Below are positions 1-8,853 of a DNA stretch of 64,000 bases, piece by piece (the stretch's first letter is position 1; each line of letters begins with the position of its first letter). The notes under the pieces were generated by a model, which was not told the DNA's origin, did no database searches, and saw only the letters and a list, made by a program, of their open reading frames with translations. Source of the DNA: Branchiostoma floridae (Eukaryota > Chordata > Leptocardii > Amphioxiformes > Branchiostomatidae); assembly GCF_000003815.2 (NCBI RefSeq), contig NW_023365795.1:44746-108745 (forward strand). Reading direction: 5' to 3'. The position numbers and the translations under genes are program-made.

Positions 1-551
1 ACGATGCCATCTATCTTTGCCGCTTACTTCTAGAGTTTTTGTCCATTCTCACTACAGCCAGGTTTTTGTCTGTAAAGGTTACCAGTGTGACATAATTAGG
101 AAATTTTAACCTACGTATGTTATAAACCGTAAAAATGTTAGCTAAAATGCACGACCTTGTGTCTTCACAATAATGAAAGCCGATATCGTCACTGTCTCGT
201 GATCTCTCGTGTCCGGACATGACCCCGCTTGCACTGAGGAGCTTTCGTACTGTGACCAACACTTCGATTAGAAAGATAAAAAAATGTTAAGAACCAACAG
301 CGAGTACACTAATAATCGCAGTAAATGGCTTGGATGTCCGTATTAGTATTAAACTGGTGCTTTAGGTTGAAAAATTGTACTAATAAATGTGCAAGCAAGG
401 TCGCTGCAAGTTATGCAAACGTGACGGTGGGGAGGGGTGCATGTAGAATGTGCATTGAAGTGTATTGCGCTTTAAAGCTGTATTTTTTGTTTAAGTGTTG
501 ATATTTGCTTTAATGTTTCTTCCTTTTTTTTTTAAGGTGCCGGAGTTCAAC
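1..551. other. Gene-free leading stretch
   Basis: I see no recognisable coding region here. A short open frame on the minus strand at 11-262 has no motif I know and no splice context. A pyrimidine tract followed by AAG near 517-536 could be a relic splice acceptor for the transposase remnant that follows. Confidence 0.5.
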
Positions 552-1416
552 ATGAGGCTGTGTGCAGTGGCCGGCTGCGGTAATGGAACATATCAACCAA
601 GGCGGTTTCAACCTTCTTGTATCAACTTTAAAAAAAGGAAGTCAGGGACATGTCCAAATAAAAACATGGAACAAAAAAAGGATTTTGATGATGCAACTGT
701 CCCCAACCTTTCCAGCTATGCATTTCCCACTGACAAGGAAGACCCATGGTCGGACAAAACTGTTCTTGCTCACAGATTGCCAACACTTGGGTTCGCTTCC
801 TGTCTGTTACACTACAACCACTGATAGTATGGCCAAGTAGAGCTGCAATTTCCAAGACCTTGCCACCACAGTTCAAGAAACAATGTAGTAGAATAAGATG
901 CATAATTGATTGTACAGAAATATTTATTGAGAGACCTAGATCTTTAGACTTACAAGCCTCCACATGGTATGACTATAAAAATACAATACTTTAAAGCTGC
1001 TTGTAGGGATCACACCAAATGGGCACATCTCCTTTCTTTCAAAGACGTATGGCGGAAGAGCCTCTGATGTGTTCATTACCTGGGACTGTGGCTTTTTAGA
1101 TTTGGTTGATCCAAATGACGTTATAAAAATAATGGCAGATAGGGGATTTCCAATCCAGGAGGACCTGATGCTGCTGAATGCAACACTAGAAATACCACCA
1201 GCAGCATAGGGGAGGCGACACATGACAAGAGACAAAGTAAAGAAAACAAAAACTGTTGCAAACTTGAGGATCCGCGTAGAGCGTGCTAACAATCGACTGA
1301 AGGACTTCAAAATCCTGGAGGGTACATTTCCCATAACACTCATGTCAGCAGTAGATGACATTATCAAGGTCTGTGCTGCATTGGTTCGGAACCTGCAGCC
1401 AGACTTGGTCAAATAA
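552..1416 (+). pseudogene. Decayed DDE_Tnp_4-type transposase with THAP-like N-terminus
   Basis: This is a remnant of a DNA-transposon transposase of the DDE_Tnp_4 (Harbinger-like/THAP-associated) group. The first part (552-824) begins with a Cys-rich stretch, CAVAGCGNG, that resembles the start of a THAP zinc finger. In the next frame (from about 746) comes the block IIDCTEIFIERPRS with the first catalytic Asp at 908-910. Further on are MADRGF with the second Asp at 1138-1140 and RVERA with the catalytic Glu at 1279-1281. The tail ends in VCAALVRNLQPDLVK and a stop at 1414-1416. The frame is broken by a frameshift between the THAP-like and DDE parts, a TAA at 992-994 and a TAG at 1207-1209, so it cannot make an intact enzyme. 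No clear terminal inverted repeats were found. I am sure of the family type and less sure of the N-terminal domain. Confidence 0.8.
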
Positions 1417-1436
1417 ACAGTTGGCATACAAGCCAT

Positions 1437-2075
1437 TCAAGTTGGCAGAGATAAACTGTATTGAATTGCTGGCAGCTGAGTGCCAGTGACTTTTTTAATG
1501 ATCCTTTACTGATTATGTTGTGATAGCAGGAAACTGTGACCGATGATAATAATGACAATGCAATGAAGATGTAATAGATAAAAGTGGATCCTTTCTGTAA
1601 CATGTCCTCAAATGTATTCTCAAACATTTTTCATACATTAAGTTGTGAGTTCTGTACATTTATGCTGCCATACTGGTGGTGATGTAGGAACATATTTTTT
1701 GGAATAAAATCAACGGGATCTTACTTTTGCCTTTGTTCATGAAGTGGCTTGTGTAATGGGAAATGATTTATCGAACAGACAAAATAACAAACTAGCAGTA
1801 GGAGCTCACAATAATTATGTTTTCCCGATATGGATAAAATTGCTCTTGCTGGTGTCTTCTTTTCATTTCTTTTTCTACTGTCAGGAACCAATCAGAGCTT
1901 ATAACTGCCATGAACCAATCAATTTTAGAACTGCATTAGCAAATTAGCAGTATAACTATGAAGAACCGTCCTGTGTCTTAGCTCTTCATGTGTATAAACT
2001 TCCGCCTCCTCATCCATTACGGCCGGAACGAAAATGAAAAAAAAAAAACTCCACTTACTTCATATACTGTCAGTA
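1437..2075. other. Spacer with AATAAA and paired CCAAT motifs
   Basis: There is no gene here. An AATAAA lies near 1703, possibly the old poly(A) signal of the transposase relic. Two ACCAATC motifs lie near 1887 and 1914. Nothing else stands out. Confidence 0.4.
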
Positions 2076-3245
2076 AAATACAAACACACGTCTTTAATAC
2101 ACCAGACTTCAAAAACTTAAAATCATCTTTATTCTTAACTGACAGTTCTAGAATCTTCTTTAGAACAGGTGTACGTTCGTACCTGTCAGGTGGGAACACC
2201 TGCGGCGCCGCACGGCGCGGCGCGGAGCGCCATCTCCTTAAACAAACGCTGACACTACACACGCGTGACGCAACACTGGGTTGGCAAGTTATCTCCCAAA
2301 ATGGCGGATTTTACCCGTCATGCATTTCGCGCCGGTAATTGCGAATAGGCTTATTGGTAACGCTCTTGCCGGGTAGCATTTCCTACCCAGTCATTTATAG
2401 ATATATGTAGTTAGTGAAGTTAGCCCTCTAGGCGATTCATCGGTTCGAGCAGGGCTTCGCGAACGCGTTCGAGCAAACTGCGAAACTGTTCTACTCCCGT
2501 CGGCCTTTGCGTGAACTATCCCGTGATCTAAATTTAGAACGACGCAGCAAACGGAGCTCGGCGTACACAGTGCGTCTTTCAAGCTAAGCATCTTGTTTAC
2601 TATTTGATTTAATGGACTGAGTACACAGTATGGTATTAATGTATACAGTGTGTGTTGAGTACATACGTACAAAGATAGCAACAGCGATTTCAACAAAAAC
2701 TCGATGGCCTATCGCCCATGGGTGAACCCTGGTATGAACGCAATAGGATTCACGTATCCGGATTCGCTGTCGGATCTGACGTCAAACTTAACTCTTAAGT
2801 AGCGTTTGCTTTAGTGTAGCATGGTAAGGATGAGGCAACGGGCTGCGTCGCAGGTGGCAGGGTACGAACACCTGTTCTAAACAACATTCTAGAACGGTCA
2901 GTTAAAGAATAAAGATCATTTTAAAGTTTCGAGTAGGTCGTGAAGACGTGTACTTGTAGCCGTGCAAACACTCCGTCATTTTGGTTGCATTCCCTTCTTC
3001 CAAGTGCACGACGCAGCCCGTTGCCTCACCCTTACCATCATACACCAATGCAAACGATACTTAAGAGTTACGTTTGACGTCACCAAACAGTATCAGATGA
3101 TGTAATTAGGATAGATCCGGATCTGATTTTGGACACGAATAATCATATCCGGATTCGTCTAACCCTGGTATGAACGCAAATGGATATATCCGGATTCACG
3201 CCGTACCCGGATATATCCGGATACGCGAATCCTAGTATGAACGGG
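2076..3245. repeat. Nested inverted-repeat (foldback) element cluster
   Basis: Two interleaved inverted repeats are visible. Segment 2076-2183 is matched in reverse complement by 2864-2968. Segment 2725-2850 is matched in reverse complement by 3009-3180; its 28-bp core at 2823-2850 versus 3009-3036 has one mismatch. The direct 19-mer beginning AACCCTGGTATGAACG occurs at 2725-2743 and 3161-3179, and TATGAACG recurs at 3235. The right side ends in TATGAACGGGGCC, which looks like the end of a hAT-type non-autonomous element. The region is richer in CpG than its surroundings. No coding capacity was recognised. Confidence 0.65.
2146..2158. promoter_or_regulatory. Heat-shock-element-like motif inside the foldback
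   Basis: The sequence reads TTCtaGAAtcTTC, a three-unit match to the heat-shock element consensus of alternating TTC and GAA spaced by two bases. A weaker copy lies in the inverted arm near 2889-2896. It is inside repeat DNA and nearly 2 kb upstream of the next start codon, so function is only a possibility. Confidence 0.25.
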
Positions 3246-3439
3246 GCCTTAGACTTCTTTTAAAACGAATGCTTATGATATCTAGAACCAAAAGTGTAAA
3301 TGACATGCTAGATCCAATATGCTGACTTATTCATACCTATAGATATTCATATATGTCTATTTCGTTGTACAGTAAGTAGTTGTTATACATATAGACCTTA
3401 CGAAAGTCGCTGTACTTTTGTCGTGTCAATAAAGATTTC

Positions 3440-3447
3440 TATAAAAA
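3440..3447 (+). promoter_or_regulatory. Candidate TATA box for the secreted His/Asp-rich gene
   Basis: TATAAAAA lies upstream of the gene that starts at 4118. Start of transcription would be expected near 3470. A donor-like AAG/GTCAGT occurs near 3606-3614 and an acceptor-like site ends at 4092. A non-coding first exon joined to the ATG exon is therefore possible. No direct evidence of transcription exists here. Confidence 0.25.
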
Positions 3448-4097
3448 CGTGAGCGCGAAGTTCTGGACTTCACAAACCGACGTCAGTTCTATAGAACATC
3501 ACGTAAACAAACACGTTGCTCTATCGGAAACATTCGAACGACAGCGGAAGCCAGATGTGCTCAAAGTGTGTTTTCATCGCGTACCGTTCGTGACACCAGA
3601 GTTACAAGGTCAGTCGTGAGTCCGCACAAATGGTAGGATACGAGAGAAACGACCTTAGCGACGTTTACGATTCTCAGTTACAATTGATACAGCAGATTTA
3701 AACAACAGTTTCTACGTTACAGATCAAAAGATAACGACCGTATTTAACGTTAATGTAATAGTTTCGGCAGTGTTGTAACATCGACCATTTCCATTGAGTG
3801 TTATACGTAAATGCTAATCTGTACGTAGATCTACCGATGGCAAGGTAGTATCCATGGGTCGAAACAGTATCCAACAGGCCGCCGGTGGAAGGGTTGGATA
3901 CTGTTTTGAGCCGTTTATATACTGTCTTGACGTCGGGAGGTCTGCTCTGAAATTATGTAAATGTCAATATAATCTTCCATTCCACCATCTTGAAGATTAT
4001 CCAAACTGCGCTTCGAATGTATGTCTTCAGGTTCATTCTACTCAGTTTAGCTAGCATAAAAAAAATTATATGTATATTTTCTACAACACCAGAGCCC

Positions 4098-4106
4098 ATG
4101 ACGTGA
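4098..4106 (+). promoter_or_regulatory. Minimal upstream ORF (ATG-ACG-TGA) overlapping a CRE-like TGACGTCA
   Basis: A two-codon upstream ORF ends 11 nt before the predicted start codon at 4118. The palindrome TGACGTCA (4104-4111), a CREB/ATF site, overlaps its stop. If the leader is transcribed, the uORF could lower translation. If transcription starts later, the palindrome could act as a promoter element. Confidence 0.25.
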
Positions 4107-4117
4107 CGTCAAAAAAG

Positions 4118-4219
4118 ATGCGGTACTCTATGAGTATGACGCCATGTATGGCCATGGCAACAGCGTTGGTTGTGGCGATGTTATGTTGCCAAGCAGCGGC
4201 CTTCCACGCACAACACAAG
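4118..4219 (+). CDS. Exon 1: signal peptide of the His/Asp-rich protein
   Basis: The exon holds 34 codons. Start ATG 4118-4120 is followed by other in-frame Met codons at residues 5, 7, 11 and 13, so the exact start is uncertain. The hydrophobic core ALVVAMLCC with a following Ala-rich cleavage-like site supports secretion. The donor is AAG/GTAAAC. Confidence 0.75.
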
Positions 4220-7200
4220 GTAAACACACTTATTTGTTTCTCCATGAAAATCGTAAAAACATTCACACTTTTCAACACTGACAACAGTTTTCAGCAGTTT
4301 TGGAAGAGAGATTTAATTCTCTCTACCATTATCAATAAACGAATGAATGAATACAAATTTTTCAGGGTACGGATAGATTCCGCCCCAACCCCCATTCTGA
4401 TGACGATTATTCTGACTGGGAAGGCGGCGATGATGAGGAAGAGTCGTCAGAAGAGGTACTGTTGTCGTCCTTCAATGAAGTTATCAGAAGATGTTCGTAA
4501 ATTTAATCATCACAGAAATGTTCAGAATTCAGTATTGCTGTAGATTTCGTATCAGAAACTAGTAGTAGAGCTGTTAGCTTCAAGGATAGATTATGTTTTG
4601 ACCGTGTTTTGTGTAAGTTTCATACGATGATGAAACTACGAATGAATTTTCATATTCCAACATCTTGGTAGTTCTTGTACCAAAGGCTCCAAAATTCTAG
4701 ACTGCCTAGCGACTTAGTTTATAACTATAAGTGCACTTGTTTGTGACTTTCTTTGGGAATACCATATGCATGGTTTTGCGTGATTATGTATCACCTTTTC
4801 TCCTGACGTTTACATCACAGGAGGGTGACTACTACCCTGACTGGCGCACGGCGTCCGACCAAGAGCCCGTCTGGGTGGCACAGAACCCGGGGGCTGCAGC
4901 TGCCAGCGCGAAAAAAGAGACACCGCCTAAGGCTGCAGCTTCTAAAGCAACCCCGGCACCTCACCCTGGGGCTCCCCCGCGCCCTGGGGCTCCCCCGCCC
5001 CCAGGGGCTCCCCCACCCCCAGGGGGAACCCCACCACCCCCTCAGGTAATCTGGATTAGTTCATACCTTTGTCAAGTGCATTCTAGAGGTCGATAGGACA
5101 CTACACAAATTCATTTGTGGCTAAAAGTGAAACATCTTGATTATCTCTATTTCCACTGAACGTAGGGTGCAGAAAAGGCAGGAAAAACAAAGGGCGGTAA
5201 GAACACTACGGGTCCGGCGGTCCCCCCGTCTTCGGACCAACCTATTCTTCCCGTTCCTATCCTGGGCAGCCCCATCCTGGGTCCAGAGGTACCCGACATC
5301 CCTCCAAACGGGGGACAGGCGCCTTGGCTACCGAGCAAGACTGGCCAAGCTCCCGGTGGCAAAACAGACGGTACCCGGGGTTCACTAGGGCCTGCTGAGT
5401 CAAACCCACCCAGTTCCTTTAAGGATGTTAAAGAACTCCTTAAGACTTTAAGACAAGTGATGGCAGCGAAGAAAAGACCAAAGCCTTTCGATCACGGGCC
5501 AGGTGATTTGCCTGAAGATGAAGCCGAAGGAGAAGAGCTAAGCCTGTCCACTGACAGTGATGAAGGGACATCTTGTGGAAATACACTGAATAGCAAGGTA
5601 AATATTCGTCCGGTTGTTAGACACCATTTGTACCCTCCCCAAACAAACATTATTTTAGACCATATTTAGTCTCTATAATCGGCTATATTTCAATCATTCT
5701 GAAATGTATTTGAAGCTTCGAAATAAAACAACTAATTATATATATAATGTTAATTTTTTTTTACGTTTCATAATCGCGAGAGAGCTTCATAACTTCAAAA
5801 TATTTTGTTGCCCGCATTCTAGTATTAAAAGAAATATATGTCTGTATCACTTTTTTCTGTCTACCAGGATGCCGTTCTGATAAGGGAGAACAACGATTTG
5901 ATCAAGAAACTCATACATACGGTAGGTGTATTCAGCAAGAAAGTTCAACACTCCATCCATTCACAAATATAAAGCCCTTTCACAGAGATCTGAACGCATG
6001 TGCGGCGACAGGAATTCTAGGAAATATGACCATTGTAAAGACCCGGAAAACAATACCCGTCTGGACATTGATATGCAAATCGAAACAATGCAATGTCGTG
6101 TCAATCACTGTTTTCGTGTCGGGCCATTCTAATACCTTTCACAAATTACTTAGAATTCCTGTCGCCGCACATGCGTTCTTATCTCTGTGAAAGGGCTTAT
6201 TCAGCAGGGCAGTTCAACACTCCATCCATTCACTATAGCGTACATGTAAAAGTAAGGTATCTTTCACACTCACAAAGCATGTGCATTTACAAAGAATACC
6301 ATCTCAACCAAAAAGATTATCAGTACAACTAAGCATCTAATCCATCCTTACCTTCCAAGATTTTGCTGGAAACCTTGATCAGAAGCGACGATTTCTTCCG
6401 CTGCAAAAAGCCACCCTCCAACACATGGTTGACTATCGCGACAAAGCCTTACGAAATCACGTAAAGCTTTGCCCCGATAGTCAACCATGCGTGGGAGGGT
6501 GCAAAACTCGGGAACTGGCAACTTCAGAACACACCTGGCAACACCTGGGGGTCAAAGGAGACTGACCTCTTAGGACCGATGTCAGGCTATTTTTGACATG
6601 ATACAAATATACTGTAAATGTATTTACGTTCGTGGAGATTTAATTTCGCGTTAGCGGAAAATGGACTTTTCGCAGTGGTTTTAATTTCCCCGTAGCACCA
6701 TCTCTTATTGACATGGAAAAATGTTCGCGGTAGTTTTAAATTTGCGGTGAAGCGAACGCCTCGAAAACTGCGAACATTAAACCACCGCGAAAGTTTCTGC
6801 ATTTGCAGTAATGCCTAGCTTGACACAAATACTGTTCGCAATGGCACACCTGTGCAGCGCGCGCCAAACAGGTGATGAATTAAACTAATTTGGGGGCTCA
6901 GCGAATCAGGAGAGGTATGCAAATGAGCACAATATGCAAATGAGGCAGAGTACTAGTATGTATGGGAAAAGGAAGGAACACAAGTGAACCATGTTAGATT
7001 TGTGGTGCAAATGTTTCTTGCCGTTTATAGCCAACTTTGAGAAACCAAATCAAATTGGTATAAAATGATGATATTAATATTTTTATACTGTGCGCTTCAA
7101 TACACACTTCGCTCACTCGTGCGAAATATGCTCTTGATGTATCCTTTAGGTGGAGGAACTGAAAACAGGTCTGTTTAACCATGAACAGGTTAAAAATAAA

Positions 7201-8291
7201 GGTTCAGGATCAGGCACACATCATCATAAGAAAGGCCATGCAGAGCAACAAGAAGCACCAAGAAGAGATGACAGTGACGTGGATGAACATAAAGGACATC
7301 ACAAGAAGATACATGTACATCATCATCATAAGAAAGGCCATGCAGAGCAACAAGAAGCACCAAGAAGAGATGACAGTGACGAGGATGAACATAAAGGACA
7401 TCACCATAAAGAACCAGAAGACCCTGAGGATAATCAAGATTGGACCAAAAACAGTGAAAACACAAATGTGAAAGAATCTGAGAAGCATCACAGCAGAAAA
7501 CAGCACAAACATCACAATGTAAAACACCAGGAGACAGAACATCAACAAGACACAAAGGAAGGTAAAACACCTGGTGAGGACGGCAAGAAACATGGAAACC
7601 ATGGTCACAAGGAACACACAAGTGTGGGGAGGAAAGATAGCAGGAATGAGGAAACACAACACTCACAGGTGAGCTTATATTTCACTCCTTTAGTTCTTGA
7701 GGCATGTACAACTATTGTTTTTCTTGTGCAGGTTTTAGAGTAGTCTATGTTATAGGTAACATCTTATGTAGGAAAACAGCCTTACAGAAACTACATATAT
7801 TAGTATAGCTGCTAATTTCCATGTTTGTTCTCATGTTGTTATTATAATATGTGGAAACTGGTCGCAAATATACATGTAAGTCATTGTCAGTCATCACCAT
7901 ACAGTAGTTACAAGAGCCTCAGATAGTGCTGTGTGTTGGCGTCTGTCTGTCATGACAATGGTAGGCTAGGCTAGGCGAGTGGGTTAGGCGACCCGTCTGC
8001 CTGGTCTGCACGTGACTTTTGTAAGTTGAAGGAGGGGTGTACACTCTCTTCTCCACCCTCTCGTCTAGTACTGGCGCACTAAGTCTTACAGGGGCAAGAA
8101 CTGCATGCAATATTCTCAGAATTAATATGTATTAAATAACAAATTAAACACATTGTCACAAGCAGGAAGGATGGGAAGACTATGAAGAGAAGGATGACAG
8201 AAGCGATGAGAAAGATCAGGGAGGAACAACAGATGATGAGGACAGTGATGATGATGATGATGACAACACCACAGATGATACTGATGACTGA
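4118..8291 (+). CDS. Predicted secreted histidine/aspartate-rich low-complexity protein (7 exons, 515 aa)
   Basis: Seven exons join in frame: 4118-4219, 4366-4455, 4821-5045, 5166-5597, 5868-5921, 7150-7668 and 8166-8291. Every junction is GT-AG and phase 0. The protein begins with a hydrophobic signal peptide (about residues 1-28), so it should enter the secretory pathway. It continues with an acidic Asp/Glu/Ser segment, a Pro-rich segment with repeated PGAPP units, and a Lys/Pro/Gly-rich region. A short helix-like stretch (DAVLIRENNDLIKKLIH) follows, then a His-rich region with a 34-residue tandem repeat and an Asp-run C-terminus. No catalytic domain or transmembrane helix after the signal is visible. 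The mix of His-rich and Asp-rich runs recalls luminal or extracellular calcium- or metal-binding proteins such as the sarcoplasmic-reticulum HRC protein or biomineral matrix proteins, but that is analogy. I do not recognise the family. Exon structure is well supported; function is unknown. Confidence 0.8.
4366..4455 (+). CDS. Exon 2: acidic segment
   Basis: The exon holds 30 codons, phase 0 at both ends. Acceptor is TTTTTCAG and donor GAG/GTACTG. It encodes a stretch dominated by Asp, Glu and Ser, ending in EESSEE, with possible casein-kinase-type phosphorylation sites. Confidence 0.75.
4821..5045 (+). CDS. Exon 3: proline-rich segment
   Basis: The exon holds 75 codons, phase 0 at both ends. 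After a short aromatic acidic start (EGDYYPDW) it becomes Ala/Lys-rich and then Pro-rich, with several GAPP(P/R) repeats. The GC content is much higher than the flanking introns. The donor is CAG/GTAATC. Confidence 0.75.
5166..5597 (+). CDS. Exon 4: Pro/Gly/Lys-rich segment with acidic end
   Basis: The exon holds 144 codons, phase 0 at both ends, and the reading frame is open throughout. It contains repeated PILG units, a predicted helical stretch SFKDVKELLKTLRQVMA and a terminal acidic Ser/Asp segment. Acceptor is GTAG and donor AAG/GTAAAT. Confidence 0.75.
5868..5921 (+). CDS. Exon 5: short helical exon
   Basis: The exon holds 18 codons, phase 0 at both ends, encoding an amphipathic stretch with spaced Leu/Ile (DAVLIRENNDLIKKLIHT). 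Acceptor is CTACCAG and donor ACG/GTAGGT. It could form a short coiled coil or dimer contact. Confidence 0.65.
5973..6197. mobile_element. 225-bp MITE, copy 1 (intron 5 of the His/Asp-rich gene)
   Basis: Terminal inverted repeats of about 53 bp are visible: 5973-6025 against 6142-6197, both beginning AGCCCTTTCACAGAGAT read inward. The interior has no coding frame. A 34-bp flanking direct repeat (5931-5964 and 6200-6233, three mismatches) brackets the element. A second copy of exactly the same length lies at 42748-42972. Confidence 0.85.
6412..6501. repeat. Long imperfect hairpin (36-bp arms)
   Basis: Arm 6412-6447 (starting CACCCTCC) pairs with 6466-6501 (ending GGGAGGGTG), with an 18-nt loop. 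The pairing is strong but contains a few mismatches. It lies in intron 5. It could be a very short MITE or a transcribed hairpin. Confidence 0.75.
6610..6810. mobile_element. TACTGTAAAT-type MITE, copy 1
   Basis: The ends read TACTGTAAATG at 6610 and, in reverse complement, TACTGCAAATG from 6810. The interior repeats motifs such as TTCGCGG and GCGAAC in both orientations, giving a foldback structure of about 200 bp. Diverged relatives occur at 18495, 45847 and 51666. Confidence 0.75.
7150..7668 (+). CDS. Exon 6: histidine-rich tandem-repeat exon
   Basis: The exon holds 173 codons, phase 0 at both ends. Acceptor is TCCTTTAG and donor CAG/GTGAGC. It contains two nearly identical 34-residue units (HHKKGHAEQQEAPRR followed by DDSD-EHKGHH), then a less regular His/Lys/Glu-rich part. 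Clustered His and Asp/Glu could bind divalent metals. The 102-bp DNA period shows a recent internal duplication. Confidence 0.8.
7219..7422 (+). repeat. 102-bp coding tandem duplication (34 aa x 2)
   Basis: The unit around AAGAAAGGCCATGCAG recurs at 7228 and 7330, 102 bp apart and in frame. The two units differ by only a few bases, indicating a recent duplication within exon 6. Confidence 0.85.
8166..8291 (+). CDS. Exon 7: Asp-rich C-terminal exon
   Basis: The exon holds 41 codons plus the TGA stop at 8289-8291. The acceptor is AAGCAG. It encodes a strongly acidic tail with a run of six Asp residues. Poly-Asp tails are common in calcium-binding luminal and matrix proteins. Confidence 0.8.
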   Translation, partial: EGWEDYEEKDDRSDEKDQGGTTDDEDSDDDDDDNTTDDTDD

Positions 8292-8830
8292 TAAAGGAGT
8301 TTCAATGTTGGAGAGATGAAAAATGGTTGTGAAACATTTATATCTTGGCTGCATTTAATCTACAGCTGAGAACTAAGCAATACATTAGCTGAATCTCTTA
8401 TATTTTGAAAGCTTACATTGAACTTGCTTGTTGAAAGCTGCACTATGTTGTAGCAGACATATTATACAACATTCCTTTGTGAGGGGAAAGCCTTTTTTTC
8501 TTAGAAATGTTTATAACTTATGCTTGTTTACAAGAACAATATAATGTGTTTATTAACTGAAGTACAAATGTTACTACACATTCTTACCTCAACTGATCAA
8601 AGCCTTAATCTTAGTGTGAAGTACAGTACACTTAATTTCATAACTCTGATCGGAAATTTTGTCAATTAGTTGTTGACACAAAAATGACTAGAGTCGGCAG
8701 GTTTTTGCTAGGGACAGTTGGGTAACCAGAAACAATTTTTATTCCTAGGCTTTAGAATCTGTAACAAGTACCATTTTACGTAACGCTATTAGAGAGGGTA
8801 TCACACAATAAACACCACAGGAAGCTGATA
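8292..8830 (+). other. Likely 3' UTR of the His/Asp-rich gene
   Basis: The AT-rich sequence after the stop has no coding content. It ends in a canonical AATAAA at 8807-8812. Confidence 0.55.
8807..8812 (+). terminator. Poly(A) signal AATAAA (+)
   Basis: This is the first canonical hexamer I found after the stop codon at 8291. Cleavage would fall near 8825-8835. Confidence 0.5.
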
Positions 8831-8847
8831 CCAAGTTTTGAGAAGAC

Positions 8848-8853
8848 TTTATT
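8848..8853 (-). terminator. Poly(A) signal AATAAA (-)
   Basis: TTTATT on the plus strand gives AATAAA on the minus strand. It is the leftmost candidate signal for minus-strand transcripts, so ADAR or an unseen gene could end here, tail to tail with the plus-strand gene. Confidence 0.35.

Noticed and set aside
7190-7666. Long minus-strand open frames rich in Cys, Leu, Val and Phe
   Set aside because: They are antisense shadows of the His-rich coding exon, which has matching splice sites and frame.
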